Shown here piece by piece: positions 32,666-45,104 of a DNA stretch of 64,000 nt (within the stretch, counting starts at the first letter, position 1; every line of letters starts with the position of its first letter). The notes under the pieces were generated by a model. The model searched no databases. It was not told where the DNA came from and was given only the letters and a program-made list of their open reading frames with translations. Where the stretch lies: positions 54,878 through 118,877 of the forward strand of contig JAPYMA010001045.1 in assembly GCA_035041965.1 (NCBI GenBank), given 5' to 3'. The position numbers and the translations under genes were made by a program. The stretch is from Anisakis pegreffii (lineage: Eukaryota; Nematoda; Chromadorea; Rhabditida; Anisakidae).

Positions 32666-35600
32666 GTCAGTTTCAACTATTGCTCTTTGATTTGTTTAGA
32701 TTGCTTCAACTGTCTTTTTTACAACAAGCATTCTCATTCAAATTAACACATACGAAGAATCAAAACAAATTAGTTCCTGGATCGTTTAGAATGAATGGGC
32801 TTTTGCCATGTGCTGATTCCTAACAACTTATGCACAAATTTCTTATAGCCATCAGGATGTTCCTAGAAAAAAAAAACAGTTCAACTATAGATGCTTTTAG
32901 AAAGTAAGTTTAATTTCGACTCGTTTGATCGAACCGCAGCTTGATTCATTCATCATTTTTACAATAGGAACAAGATTCGTATGCGTTGATACTTTAATAA
33001 TTCATTATTTCACTCTCTTCATAAACTGAGTGCCCAATAAATTCATATCCGGTTAAAAAGATGACTCGGGCGAGCGGAGTTTTAAACATCTGAAGATTCA
33101 TCAAACGTCAAAAAAGTAATTTCTCGGAGTGGTTAATCTTTTAGCTTCCGAAAAAAGAAGGAATTAATTGAGTGAGCTTTTCTTGTTTCCCTCTAGATTG
33201 TTAGGAGAAAGTGCTACGTAGGAATGAGTTTCCTCAGAATTTTTTTCTTGTTTCCAAAAGTTTCTTCAAAGTTATCAACATTTTTTGAGTTGTTTCTTAA
33301 AAGTTCCCTTTTGTTCTGTCCTATTCCCCACACGATTTTATGGGATGTTTTATGCTGCACTTTCTAATTCTCAAAACGAACTAATCTAATCTATCCCTAT
33401 ATTGAGCAAATTCAAGCAGTTCTTTCATACTCTGTAGTGGTTGACTGTTCTTCTCTATAGTTGTTCCGTTGTATTCTATTCTGTTCCAGTTTCGTACACT
33501 TTTGAAATTCGATTTCATATACTTCCTAAAAAACTGAAAGTAGCAAGAGGCATACCTTTGTCTCACTCTTTCAGGTCTGAAACACTAGCTCAAAATCTGA
33601 GAACGTCATTTTCTCAATGAATAAGAACAGTTTCGTCCTATACGATATACCAAATTCTAATGGCAAAAAAATTAAGCTATATCGTTGCCTTTTATTGGAA
33701 CCTTCGCAAACACTGCAAAACAGCTACTTCATACAAAATATTCAGTCAAAAGAGAATGTTTGAGAAAAATGCAACAAAAATCATTCTTCATTATCGTTTG
33801 AAAGTTTTCCGTAGTTCAAAATTCCTACTGGAATTTTGAAACTCGCCAAAATAATTTTTTTGAAACGGAGAGATCTGTACGAAAAAGAGATGAACATAAC
33901 TTTAAGTAAATTCGATGAAATTAATTGTCTCAATATATAACATTTACTTTACAGCATAGTTTTCGAAGTATAAAAGCGCAAGTAAACTGAGAAGTTGTTG
34001 ATGGAATGACGAGAATCAACGACCTTTATGAAAAGATATTGCAACTTATTTGGATTTTTAAGCAGATCCCACGGTAACGCACCATAAATTCGTGTGCTTA
34101 TCTGTTACGTATTTTCTCCCATCATTTAGTGACTCAGTTAATGAGGCATTATTCTCTTCATTCATTGCATGCAGTCAAGACATATTTTTTAATCGATGGA
34201 GGCAATTTTTCGCAAATTGATGGATTCAATCATCGAAGCTGTTCAGGAGAACTAATGGTGCATGACCAGATCAAATGATCTATCAAAGGACTGAAAAAAA
34301 TGAACGGTTAAATGACAAAATGATACACCTTCACATTTATCTTGAAATATGCAGTGTGTTTTTAGTGCCCGAAGTAGAACTGCACTACTCTGCTACTGAA
34401 TGCTGTTTTGAGAATATTACAAACGATCAAAAGTAACTTCATAATCGCATAGAAGAGTATGCAAGACGTAAATGTCACTAAGCAGTGATTTATAGCCAAG
34501 GATTATTTTGAAAAATGGTCGCTATTCCATCAACTTATACCTTATCAATGATGAATGATTGCTTCGCTGGATCTGTCGCGTTACACACTCAATGATTTTT
34601 GCTTTTCCATTTTAAAAAATCACAAAATTTTACATGCACTCTATGTATTTATTCGTCATCAATTACATTTTGGTAACCACATACAAATTGACATTCACTA
34701 CAAGGCAAATGCTGTTCTCTGGACTCACAAAATCCATTACGATCCAGGAGTATGAGTATCTTATTCGCTTTTGCAACTATACGAGTAATCAAACGAATAT
34801 GTTGCTTTATCTTACTTGCTGTGACATAACTAACTGAAACACACACACAACTGAAGATCAACAGTATCAGTAAAGCATTCAGTTTGCGTTGCAAACATTT
34901 GCATAGAAGCGGAATGAACTATGATTCGAATTAATTGTAGTTTTTTTGAAAGTTTATAGGATCTTATTCTGATGAGATATTCGAAGATAACTGTTCCAAA
35001 GAAGAAGTGTGTTTTGAATGTCAAATGTCCATTCCAAATATTTTTTAAGAACTTAGATGGCCTTATTGCTTATCGAGCAACAATTTTGGGTATATACAAG
35101 CAATGAAATAGTTATTGTCAGTAGATGACTTTAGTATTGGAGCGAGCAGGAGATTGATTGATTTTCGAAACTGTTGCTTCTTGATTTCCGTTAACACTGT
35201 CTTCGAACAGTTTAAAAATTACAGTCACTGAATAAATGGAAATCCATGAACATTGATGTGTTTTAAAACAGCTGAAGTCTTTTAATCTTTCGTTTTTAAA
35301 TTAATCTCCTCTCCATAATGTGTTTGAAATGCGCTTTGGTGTCGAATACATTCGTGCAGAATCCATTTCATGACAGAAATAATAACGGTTTTGAACAAAA
35401 TGACTCCAAAAGAATATTCAGGATGCTTTTTCCCAATTCAAAGCAATATTTTCACTCTGCTGTAGGTGTTTCAGCTTGAAACGGTATTATTTACAGCATT
35501 CTTTTAGAAATACCCTTCAAAACGAAATCCATCGTCGAACTTTTTAAGATTTCTTTCCATGGATATAGAAAGAAATCTTAAGGATGGCGAACCAATATTA

Positions 35601-35699
35601 TATCGATGTTCTCATTACTTTCAGCCTTTATGTTCATTAATTTATTATTTTTCTCATGAGATTTAGTTATAAGATTAGACAAAGGTCATGCTGGTGTTT

Positions 35700-36110
35700 G
35701 CACGGGGTCTCAGAATCCCAGGGTTCCAACTTTTGAATATCCACGCAGATCTTGGGACATATGTTTTGAAAAATCCTGGGATTTCGGGATTTGATAAAAT
35801 ATCTTATGCAACTTTAGCAATATACACATCTTGAATTACACATCAATCATTTCCAGTTCATTCATATTCAGTAATATTTACTGTTCGCCATCCGAGCGAC
35901 AAAATACGGCCAACTAATTTCGTAATAGCACCTCCTTTTGTTTCTCAGAAAGTACTGAACAGAAATTCAGTACTGCCATCACTGTTGCCTCGTCTTTCAT
36001 CGTCCCTTTGATTTCGTAGTCCTCCTTTCATGATAATTCTTTAATCTCGGGATTGCCACGAGACTGAAAAACGATCGCGGGATTGCAAAATGGTCGCAAC
36101 ACTAAACCAT
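35700..36110. repeat. Dispersed repeat fragment with CGGGATT/AATCCCG blocks
   Basis: Blocks such as CTGGGATTTCGGGATT (35793-35810), CTCGGGATTGCCACGAGAC and CGCGGGATTGC (36047-36085) recur in altered order at 37540-37600, 38265-38345 and 55850-55890. They look like decayed copies of one short element family. Ends could not be fixed. Confidence 0.45.
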
Positions 36111-38264
36111 ACCTACATGATAATATATTCCATACATGCAAACGAAGCTTCAGTTGAAGGTTGCTTTAGGACTGAACAAAGTATCAATGGTACGTGTTAT
36201 TATAATAGCAGTTATAATAACACCGAACAGCAATGAGTTCTTGATGAATAGCAGTTAACCGCCGGCCTGCAGTGACAATAAACGACTTCGGAGGATGAGC
36301 ATTAGTTTCTTCAGCTTTCGCAAGTAATGCCAACCAATGTCCGACAGCCAGTATTTATTTATGGTGAAACTTGTTCTGCGATCAAATGATACCTAATGGT
36401 TACTTTCTGCTTAGCAACATCACTTTGTCTTTAAACATCGCAGTGTCACTGGATGAATCATCTCATCAAGTGTGTGATCATATAACCTCATATTTCTCTA
36501 TCATGGATCATTGTTTTTGCTAAGGTTCGCAATCCTACGGAAACAGATGTCAATTGAAGTGATGTTATAATTTGGATCAGCTAGAGAAGCATATAACGTG
36601 ATCGTTTTGTAACGATCGATACGAATGATCAGTCTGGTTTCCAATGTGATGGAATTATTGGACTCGAAAAATTTATTGATGAGTGAATGCATATTAATGC
36701 ATATTTGATGCACATTTTTGTATATGATAAACTTTTGCAAACGTATCTCACTGGAAATGGATGAAAGGAATCATTTCAAGTAACCGTTTGAAATCCTTAT
36801 CCGATCCTAATGCGTTTCGTTCAATTTAGTGATTTTTTGTAGCTTCATAGAGCGGATTAACTTCAGTTCGCCACTAGTTGAGCTTTATCACTGAGCAAAT
36901 TCACAATTTATATGGTGTATAGACGAAATTTGAAAATTTTTCATATTGCTGCATTGCACTTATTTGAAAGGATGCATATTTCCTTTACGGAGTCCATGCA
37001 GAGCGATGGTCAAAGCACATTAATGCATCTTTCAAACAAAAGACTATAGCCTGTGGACGACTGCTAAGATAATCCACTCTTTCTAAAACTGCACTTGACA
37101 TTCTTTGATGGAGCTTTTACATTTAATCATGCCACTGTCTCAATAACCGGAAAAATGCTGTACCCATAACACTGAAAATGCAGTAATATTGCTAACATTG
37201 CCGTTAACGCATACTTCGTAACAGTGAAAGCAAATTTTAAGAATGTTGATGATTTTGACGTCGTTAATTAAATTAATGGAAAATGCAAATCAGGGAAATG
37301 CCAATGTTTTTGTCTATTCTTTTATGCTCTTGCCACATCAATGTGTTTCATGCATTTCGACTACAACAAAAGATTATTCGCTTGATTAGTTAATAAAATG
37401 TCATTATACCGTTACATTTCTTGCATGCACTATTTCGCTTCATAATAGGCTGAAATATATATCTTTTCAGTCCTTTAATGCTTATATCGTTTCCGTTATC
37501 ATCCAATAGCAATTCTTCTCAACTACAAATGTTCATATGCATCAGGATCGGAACTGAATCCTAGGATCGTTTCTCAATCCCGAGATAATTTTGGGATTCA
37601 ACAATATTAAAGATATAGAAGAGCCATGTGCTTAACTTTTCTGCCGAAACAACTTAGTTAACAAAGCATACAGGCAATAGCATTTTGAAATACTGAAACA
37701 AAGCATTGACATTACAACAAAAACATAAGTCAGGTTTAACACCAACAGTTTAATAATATGTGATGATATCTTAACATTTTTGTGAATAACTTCAGTGTAT
37801 TATTTTTAGTTACTTATTACTGAAATATAAAAGGAACTTACACATATTTTTCGCCAGCATTTTTCTTTTAAAATCCCACATGTTTCAAACTCATTAAAAT
37901 AGCGGGTTCAAATGAATTGGAAATGATTGATTTATAATTCTAGGTGAGCGTGTTATCAATATTATATCAAATACCGTAGAAGAAAAAAATTTTAAAAAGT
38001 TTTTAAAAAATTATTATTGATTATCATTTGGACATCGAGTGGTTGTTTCATCAATCGCAGTGAGCGATCAGCGGAATATTCATTTATGCAAAGTATTCAC
38101 GGCGACTGATTATTTACTCGGTTGCGTTCGGTTGGCCTGCTTGCCTAGCCAGCGGGGTGGCGTAAATTGAGGCTAAAACAATGCGCACGGAAACGCGAGC
38201 ATTGTGGCCAGCAACGTTATAAACGTTCGATAGCCTGGCCGATACAGGTAATATCAAATACCGT

Positions 38265-38345
38265 GTTCCGTAAAATCCCGAGGTCTTGGAATTTTTGAGA
38301 ATATGAATCTCGGAATCGGGATCGAGACTGAAAATTTGCGATCCC
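38265..38345. repeat. Second fragment of the CGGGATT dispersed repeat
   Basis: AAAATCCCGAGGTCTTGG and CTCGGAATCGGGATCGAGAC form a loosely palindromic block related to 35700-36110 and to AAAATCCCGACC at 55856. An open frame across it (38114-38422, minus) is judged to be chance. Confidence 0.4.
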
Positions 38346-41300
38346 TCACAAACACTATTTAGAAGTGCGGCATAAGAGCAAACGACAACATTTTCCGAGT
38401 AAGGCAAGCATCCTTGCTTCATTTTGATTCGTCCTTGAGACTAAGACTGAGAACGGTCCTGGTTTTGTGATAGTAGGTTTTCATTGAATGTTTTATAAGA
38501 AGCATGCACGCTTACTATTGGAGATAATTAATTGTTGCTATGGTAATTGCAAATACTGAAGGTACGGGTAATTTTTCGTAGTTATCAAATTGATTCTAAA
38601 TCAAAAACTAACTCGACTGTTTCAAAACAGTTCGGATAATCAATGACAGTGTGAGGTCAAAAGGAAGTTAGCCTAATGAGTGCATAATTCACTCTTTAGA
38701 AAATGAAAGAAGCATTTGCAGCGTTCACTGGCGAGCGGTCGTTGGGGGTTACGACCTGGAAAGCGATCCTCAGAGATGGCACTGAATAATTATTTGGATG
38801 ATGTCAATACGAATGGGAATTCATATCCTTACGAGGCTTTCAAACAAGAACCACGGATAGTTTACGTGCTATCGAACTGAACGAGAATGTCGCGAATTGC
38901 TTATTCGATTCTTTTGCCATCTTAGTTGAGAGATTGATTGGCATGTGTAATTTTGAATAAACAGTATTTTATACGTTAACGATTTGTTTCTTTCATTAAA
39001 AATACACATGATAGCATAATCATCGAAGATCTTCTTAATGCATACACAATCAAGTCGTTTAATTTGTTTATTGACTCAATAAATTCGTCAACTTATAACG
39101 GTGTCATTGCGGATATGACGCACAAATAAATTGAAACAATCCATTTATTGTCATAGTGATATTTCAAACATTTTAAAGAACAATAAATGGTGGAAAAACA
39201 ATTGTACACAAATGATTTGTAGGCGAAATTATTTCACCCAGCTCAAAATTAAAATTAAAAGGTAATTCGCTTTGCTCACGTAACGAAATGAGATTTATAT
39301 GCAGTAACTTCAAAATTTCCGGTAATGATCATCAATCTTGCCATATCATTGATTTTTACCTTTACGGGCCACACTAGATAAATAGCAGTGCGAACGCTAT
39401 ATGTAAGTGGATGATTGCTTAATACTAGAATATTACTGAACGCACAACTAATCTTAATTTATTTTAGTACTGGAAATGCTTTGTTACTGATTTATTGCTT
39501 TTCAACTGATGATGAAGATATAAATTTTTTTGAAACAACCGGAACTCAAAAGGCTCATAAAATGCCTAATTACCGATCCGATCAGGAAAATACGAATGGC
39601 GAAAAGAAAATTTCACTTAAAAGTTGGGAAATCATAGCATGAATAGTCACGAAAATCAAACGTTCGAATAATGTTTAAAAAAGAAATGATGGCCTGAACC
39701 AGTCGACGGTCCTCAAATTTGGAGGTGGATGGTTATAGGAGAGTGATGGGAAGGAGATGAGAAACTGAAGGCAGTGGGCAACAACGGAGGGTACCTACTG
39801 AGTGCAGGGAAGCGCATGGTAATGAATCGTTCTCTTCGAGCAAAAGCTCAGCCACATGACCTCTTACAATTAGTAAACACGCACCTGAATCACAGAGTTC
39901 ATGTGTACGCGCACTACCAAGACGGACCTCCACAGAACGATTTGTTGATGCACCGAATTTAAGTTGTCTTTTAGGTTTTATTTCTGTGAAAAGCATCACG
40001 TTTGAGGAAATGACAGTAAGGAAATACTTAACAAACATCGATTTAAACAAATTTCAAGCACAAATCGACCAACAATACCTAATAGCGAGACGAAGTTCTC
40101 CATGATTTCATATTGATAAAGTACCAAATAAGAACATCAATTGCCAGTTACGTATTATGAGCACGTTACAGACTTCATATAACAAACAACTCGTATTGAT
40201 CCATGATTTCAACAGAAGTCGACTTGAATTTCTCAATATGAGTTTTATTACTTTGAATCGCTGATAGAAGCACTTTTTTCCGACTGAATATTAAGGCGAT
40301 CCTTAATTTGTTCAATGGAAGCGGATCATTATTTCGTTCAGGTAGTTGCTCTTAGTTGAATGTTTGGTTTCTTTGAACAATCTTGCACGATGAAGGACCA
40401 ATTGTTAGCGGATTTCAGAATTGATTGTGTTACTTTTAAAGCCAATCATGACAGTCATATTCCATGAAAAATGTTCGCAAACAATGAAGCGCGTATACAT
40501 GCAAGAATCCTTATAATACAAATCAGTTATTTCAGTAAATATGTAGCGAATCAATCAAATCAGTTACAAAAAGAAAACATGAGCACTACTGCAATCACAT
40601 CAAAACGAGGTTATTGTTTGATTGCGTCGAAAAATTTTTGGAACCGCCTTTGAGCAATCGATTATTTGAACAGTTGCGTTATTATATGTAGTGTTTTGAT
40701 CATTCCTGAAGGCATTAAATCATTATTTATTAACATTTTAAGGCAGTGTCATAGATGTATCAGTGACACTTTACGAGAAAAAATGTTTATATATAATAGT
40801 ATCCAAATGTGAAATTTGCATGTTATAAGTCTCAACAACTCATCGTCAATGAATTGTTATTGATTCCAAATAAGAACTAAAAAGTCAAACGAGCAACTGT
40901 AATTTTCATGCAGTTTTGGCCGCATGAGCTACAACGTTCAGTTCTTCAAGAATACAAGAAATACAGCAGATTGCGAGCTTATGAACAGTACAGTGACGAA
41001 CGCGAAGAAATAAACTAGTAAGGATATGCTGAATGCCTGTAGCAAATACTCTCATTTTTCAAGACGATATCAATGCATGTTTGATATGCGCATATACAGA
41101 GGTTGGAGAGTTACACTTGCAAAAAATTTAACTTAGGAATAAATTTTTTGGTTGTGATCTGCTGTGAGTTGTAAATTAGAAGCTGACTGTGACCAGTTCG
41201 AAAACGTCCTTTCAAAGGAGAACCTCGTCACAAAACACACAAACATATTGGAGAGGAAAATCGACTTACGAGTTTCTGATGGGCCTTATTTGTTGAGGTG

Positions 41301-42405
41301 TATATTGCGGGGGCGGAGAGCACGATGAAAAATGAAATGATCCGGATACTGTGTAAATCGGCGGAGCCAAATCACTGCAATATTCTCTGTTAAGATGAAT
41401 ACGCAGTGGAAGGGATCATCTAAAAGAACTGAATCCAACTGGAGGTCTACGCCTGGACAGGACTAAATGTGGGTCGAAACATGTTTTTTTAAATATTCAA
41501 CAGAAAATAGAATTCATCACAGTTCATTTATGCAAAAATAAAGCCCAATTTGCAACTTGTAATGATGGAAAGCGGTGAAATTTAACATAGCAAAAAAAAC
41601 AATTTTATTGCCTAGTATATTCAGCGAACAATTCCACTTTAATGATTGATATTAATTGATGGACGTAGAAACGATCAAAATCGAGAAGAAAAAAATTCTA
41701 ACTCATCTCTAACTCAAAATCTTTTGCACATAAGTAAATAGAGAGGTTAATGATGAATGATTCAAAGATTTTCACTTCACTAATCCTGAAACCTTACTGT
41801 TGCAAAACCAATTATGACTGTCCAGTCCCTGATCGCATTCTAAAAACGTGCCCTTTAACGCATATCTTCCCACTGTAACTGTACAAACTGTTTTCACAGT
41901 GATACAGATTTTTCAATGAACAATGCAACAACCGGATGATCAACGAGATATGCCATTACTTATTTCACAGCTGATGCACAGTTCCCCTATGTTTGACGAT
42001 TAAATATCGCACTTTTACGACACAACACAGCATAAATTTGATCAGAGAGAAACGTGTGACAAGGTATCGAATGTAATCAAGGTTGACTTTCCACTCAAGA
42101 TTTCCTATTTCACAAAAACCAAGCCTTTGTACTTGCTCCAGCCATCGTTTCTCAAACTTTATTCACGTACAACCTCCTTTTGCCCAATAGATTTTAACAC
42201 AACCCTCATGCTTGCACATATATGAATCATGCATAAAAGTTAAACATCAATAACAAAAAACCCAAAAAAAATCAATATATCAGAACGCCTTAAGAATAAA
42301 ATAATAAGAATTTTCATGTTTGATTATTCCGTTTTTTATTCTCTCATTGCTATCATAAGTTCTATTCTTTCTGTTAGTATGTTCCTAGGAACACTCACTG
42401 TTGCC

Positions 42406-42472
42406 GGATCCCACTGAGGATTGCAATCCACAGTCCACAGCTCAGGATCCCACTGAGGATCGCAATCCACAG
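42406..42472. repeat. Two-copy 28-bp direct repeat
   Basis: GGATCCCACTGAGGAT begins both copies (42406 and 42445), and both end in GCAATCCACAG. The 28-base units differ at one base and lie 39 bases apart. Confidence 0.9.
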
Positions 42473-42624
42473 TTTAGGAGAAACTACTCCATTAAAAGCC
42501 AAACAATTATATGGAATTAAGAGTCAGATCTGGCATCGTTCAGAATCGTTCGCTGGATATCTTCTATGTTGTTGATTTTCATAGAGAGGAAAGTTTGAGA
42601 GTGCTAAAGAGGAAATTAAGTAGG

Positions 42625-45104
42625 TTAGGAAATTATTCTTAATTGATTTTTTTCCACAATTCCTCCATAGTTGCTCGATAATGTTTTCAGAATGCTTCTT
42701 TGATCATAGGGGAATGTTCCTTTTGATACAATCCACGAATTATTGGCAGGAATGTGATTCAGCAATGAATCAATTTCATGATTTTCTTCTGACTGGTAGC
42801 TAAGGGGCAATAAATTTTCAAAGGAAGGAATCGTGGTCACATAGATTGTCAGAGGAGAAATTGCGATCTACCATTAGGCTAAATGGCATGGGATACAACA
42901 GTACGAGAACCACCGCTGCATATTGTTGCAATAAATTGAAACAATTTCTATCCTTATTGCATTTGAACGAAAAATCTTGCGAGGAGGATAATGCATTCAG
43001 AGAAATCTGAATTGTCAACCTTCAAATTTTTGTTTTCGTTACCATAATTTCGATTATTAAATGGCGGTTGAATGCTCAGCTAACTTACTCATTCTCTCGA
43101 AAAGATGCAGGAGATTATATTTTGATCTCAATACATTCGAAGAGCTGCGAAAATAATTTTTACGAAATAATAATAAGCTGGCGAAATAATAATTTTTTTA
43201 ACTGCATCTCTCCCGTTTTAAGAAACTACAGCAACACAGTAAATGAAAAAACTCATTCCAATTCTTGTCAATTTACCTTCGAATATCATCACCAACAGTT
43301 CGATAAGGTGGTGGTGGAGTAACTGAGAAATATCGAATTAAACGAGGCAATGCTGTCGATTCGCAGCGAGGAGAAATGGTTTGACCTGAAAACAATGCTT
43401 CACAATTAAAATGAGTCAAACACATTCACTGTCCGAATTAAAAATTCTATTCATCATCCATTTGACACTGTCTACTTGTTTAGACTACTGCGACTTCAAT
43501 AAACTTGTTAATGTTCAAATGACACCGTGATCGAGCACTCACGATCAATGATTATGAAACAATCATTTGCACAGCACGTTGTTATTGACACCGTTGCTGT
43601 GATCGTTTGTGATATCGAACAGTGTTTATCCGTAAGATGTTCACTACTGATCAAAATGCCTTTAAAACGAGTTCATTGTTAAATCCCATTGTTTGCAGGA
43701 AAACTTCAGACGTAACTTGTATTTTGCAATAAAATACATATATTTTGCTTCATTACATTGACAAAAGAAGAGTGGCTGGGACGTCGAAATACGACATAAA
43801 GGATAACAAATTCCAAGTGAACGGAACCAAACGACAAGTGTGTTGTTGAATGTGAGCAGATGCAATAAATTTGGAGTGTGAACTATTATGCTAATTGTGA
43901 GCTATTCAAGGTTCGGCAAGGTCACAACCGTTACTGACCAAATGATGAGACGAATAGACAGATGCGTTAGGCTATATTCAGTTCTTCTTTCATTCCGTGC
44001 TCAAATCACCAGTGAATCGCATGCATACGCATTTCAGGCAATTCACATCGCAGGCATACGTTCTTCTTTCATCCCGTTTTCAAAATATTTTACTTACATA
44101 CTCGATCAAGAAATCATTTTAAAGAGTCGAATTTTGTGTCTATTCAGTGTTTTTGAACCAACTTCACACATCGCTGTAATACACCTTAATGCACCTTCAT
44201 GTATCATCACCTTAACGTCTTCACCCTATCACCATAATCACCTTAATGTAATACACTTTCATAAACCTTAATGCAACCATTTTTCACTCAGGTATTTTTA
44301 ATGACAGTTATTATACTAACTGAGGAAAAAGTGGTACTTTCAATTCTTCAGAATGGAAATGTTCAATATCATCGTCTAAGAAATAAATTTATCGATTTTT
44401 CACTCACTTGATATTACATATTATAGTAACGTAGTATCCTAGAGGGGTTTGTGGATCATAACATTTTGAAAACGGTAAATTTGATCATCAGTCAAGAACT
44501 AACGGTTATGAGATGGACGAGGCGAGTAGAGGTAATATGGAATTGAGCAATGAACACTTCTTAATGATCGTATATATACAGCTGATGGTGTGATTACTGT
44601 CCGACTCCTTTGCATGCAAGTGAAATGCCAAATTAAGACGGAAACACCGACCATAACACTACCTGATAATAAAATCATGAAAATTTTGAACATTAGTCAA
44701 AACTTTACATTGCTCAATATCAGTGGGAATGAAACATATACCATTGATGGTTTAATGAATGTTAAATGAATTATGACATTTTTGAATTATAAATATTTGA
44801 ATTATGAAACATTTGAATTAATGAATTATGAATGTTTGAATTTTGTGAATATGAATGTGACATTTTGAAAGGTCGGGGTGTTAGTCGATATGCAACAGCT
44901 ATAACATCTATTTCCGAGCAGTACAATTATTGAATGGTTGAACGATGAGGAGAACTCACCAATGATAATAAATACGAATGGTAATGAAGTGAGGTTAAGG
45001 AAAATAAATGAAAAAATTATTGCAGCCAATGCCATCAATGATACAGCAGCAGTGAATATTCGTGCTGCTGAGGTCGGTAAGTGATTCCGCAATGAAACGG
45101 TCAT
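42625..45104 (-). CDS. Predicted small membrane protein with PPxY cytoplasmic tail (unrecognised family)
   Basis: A reconstruction from splice signals and phase. Exons: 45104-44960 (ATG, donor ATTG|GTGAGT), 44662-44606, 43385-43277 (acceptor TTTTCAG, donor GAAG|GTAAAT), 42799-42625 (acceptor CCCCTTAG, stop TAA). Phases 1, 1 and 2 match at each join, giving about 160 aa. Visible are a first membrane helix (about residues 14-37), a second (about 41-62), and a tail containing VTPPPPYRTVGDD, where PPPY fits a WW-domain ligand. An acidic, serine-rich C-terminus includes SYQSEENHEIDSLL. The donor of exon 2 (GGA|GTCGGA) is weak. If it is not used, exon 2 would instead run to a stop at 44499, giving a protein of about 102 aa without the PPxY tail. 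I do not recognise the family. Confidence 0.5.
44160..44280. repeat. Degenerate CACCTTAATG repeat
   Basis: ACACCTTAATGCACCTTCATG and AATCACCTTAATG units recur irregularly; the open frame running through them is a by-product. Confidence 0.6.
44745..44880. repeat. Degenerate TTTGAATTATGAA tandem repeat, intronic
   Basis: Six or more imperfect copies of a 13-16 base unit around TTTGAATTATGAA lie in the intron between the first two exons of the predicted PPxY membrane protein. Confidence 0.75.

Larger units (their letters stand above)
30717..42405. other. Long region with almost no coding signal
   Basis: Roughly 12 kb of AT-rich DNA. Open frames are short, overlap on both strands and lack recognisable motifs. 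Exceptions worth noting separately are a signal-peptide-like exon at 32573 and fragments of a dispersed repeat with TCCCGGGATT-like blocks (35700-36110, 37540-37600, 38265-38345). It may be intergenic, or include long introns of genes I cannot see. Confidence 0.4.

Noticed and set aside
38114..38422. 102-codon open frame, minus strand
   Set aside because: It crosses a fragment of the CGGGATT dispersed repeat, and no splice-linked neighbours or motifs were seen.
39415..39642. 75-codon open frame with a hydrophobic start and a polar tail, plus strand
   Set aside because: The composition is plausible and an acceptor (TATTTTAG) lies inside it, but no joining exon, start context or known motif was found.
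43888..44271. 127-codon open frame, plus strand
   Set aside because: Its second half is the CACCTTAATG repeat, and it lies opposite an intron of the predicted minus-strand membrane protein.
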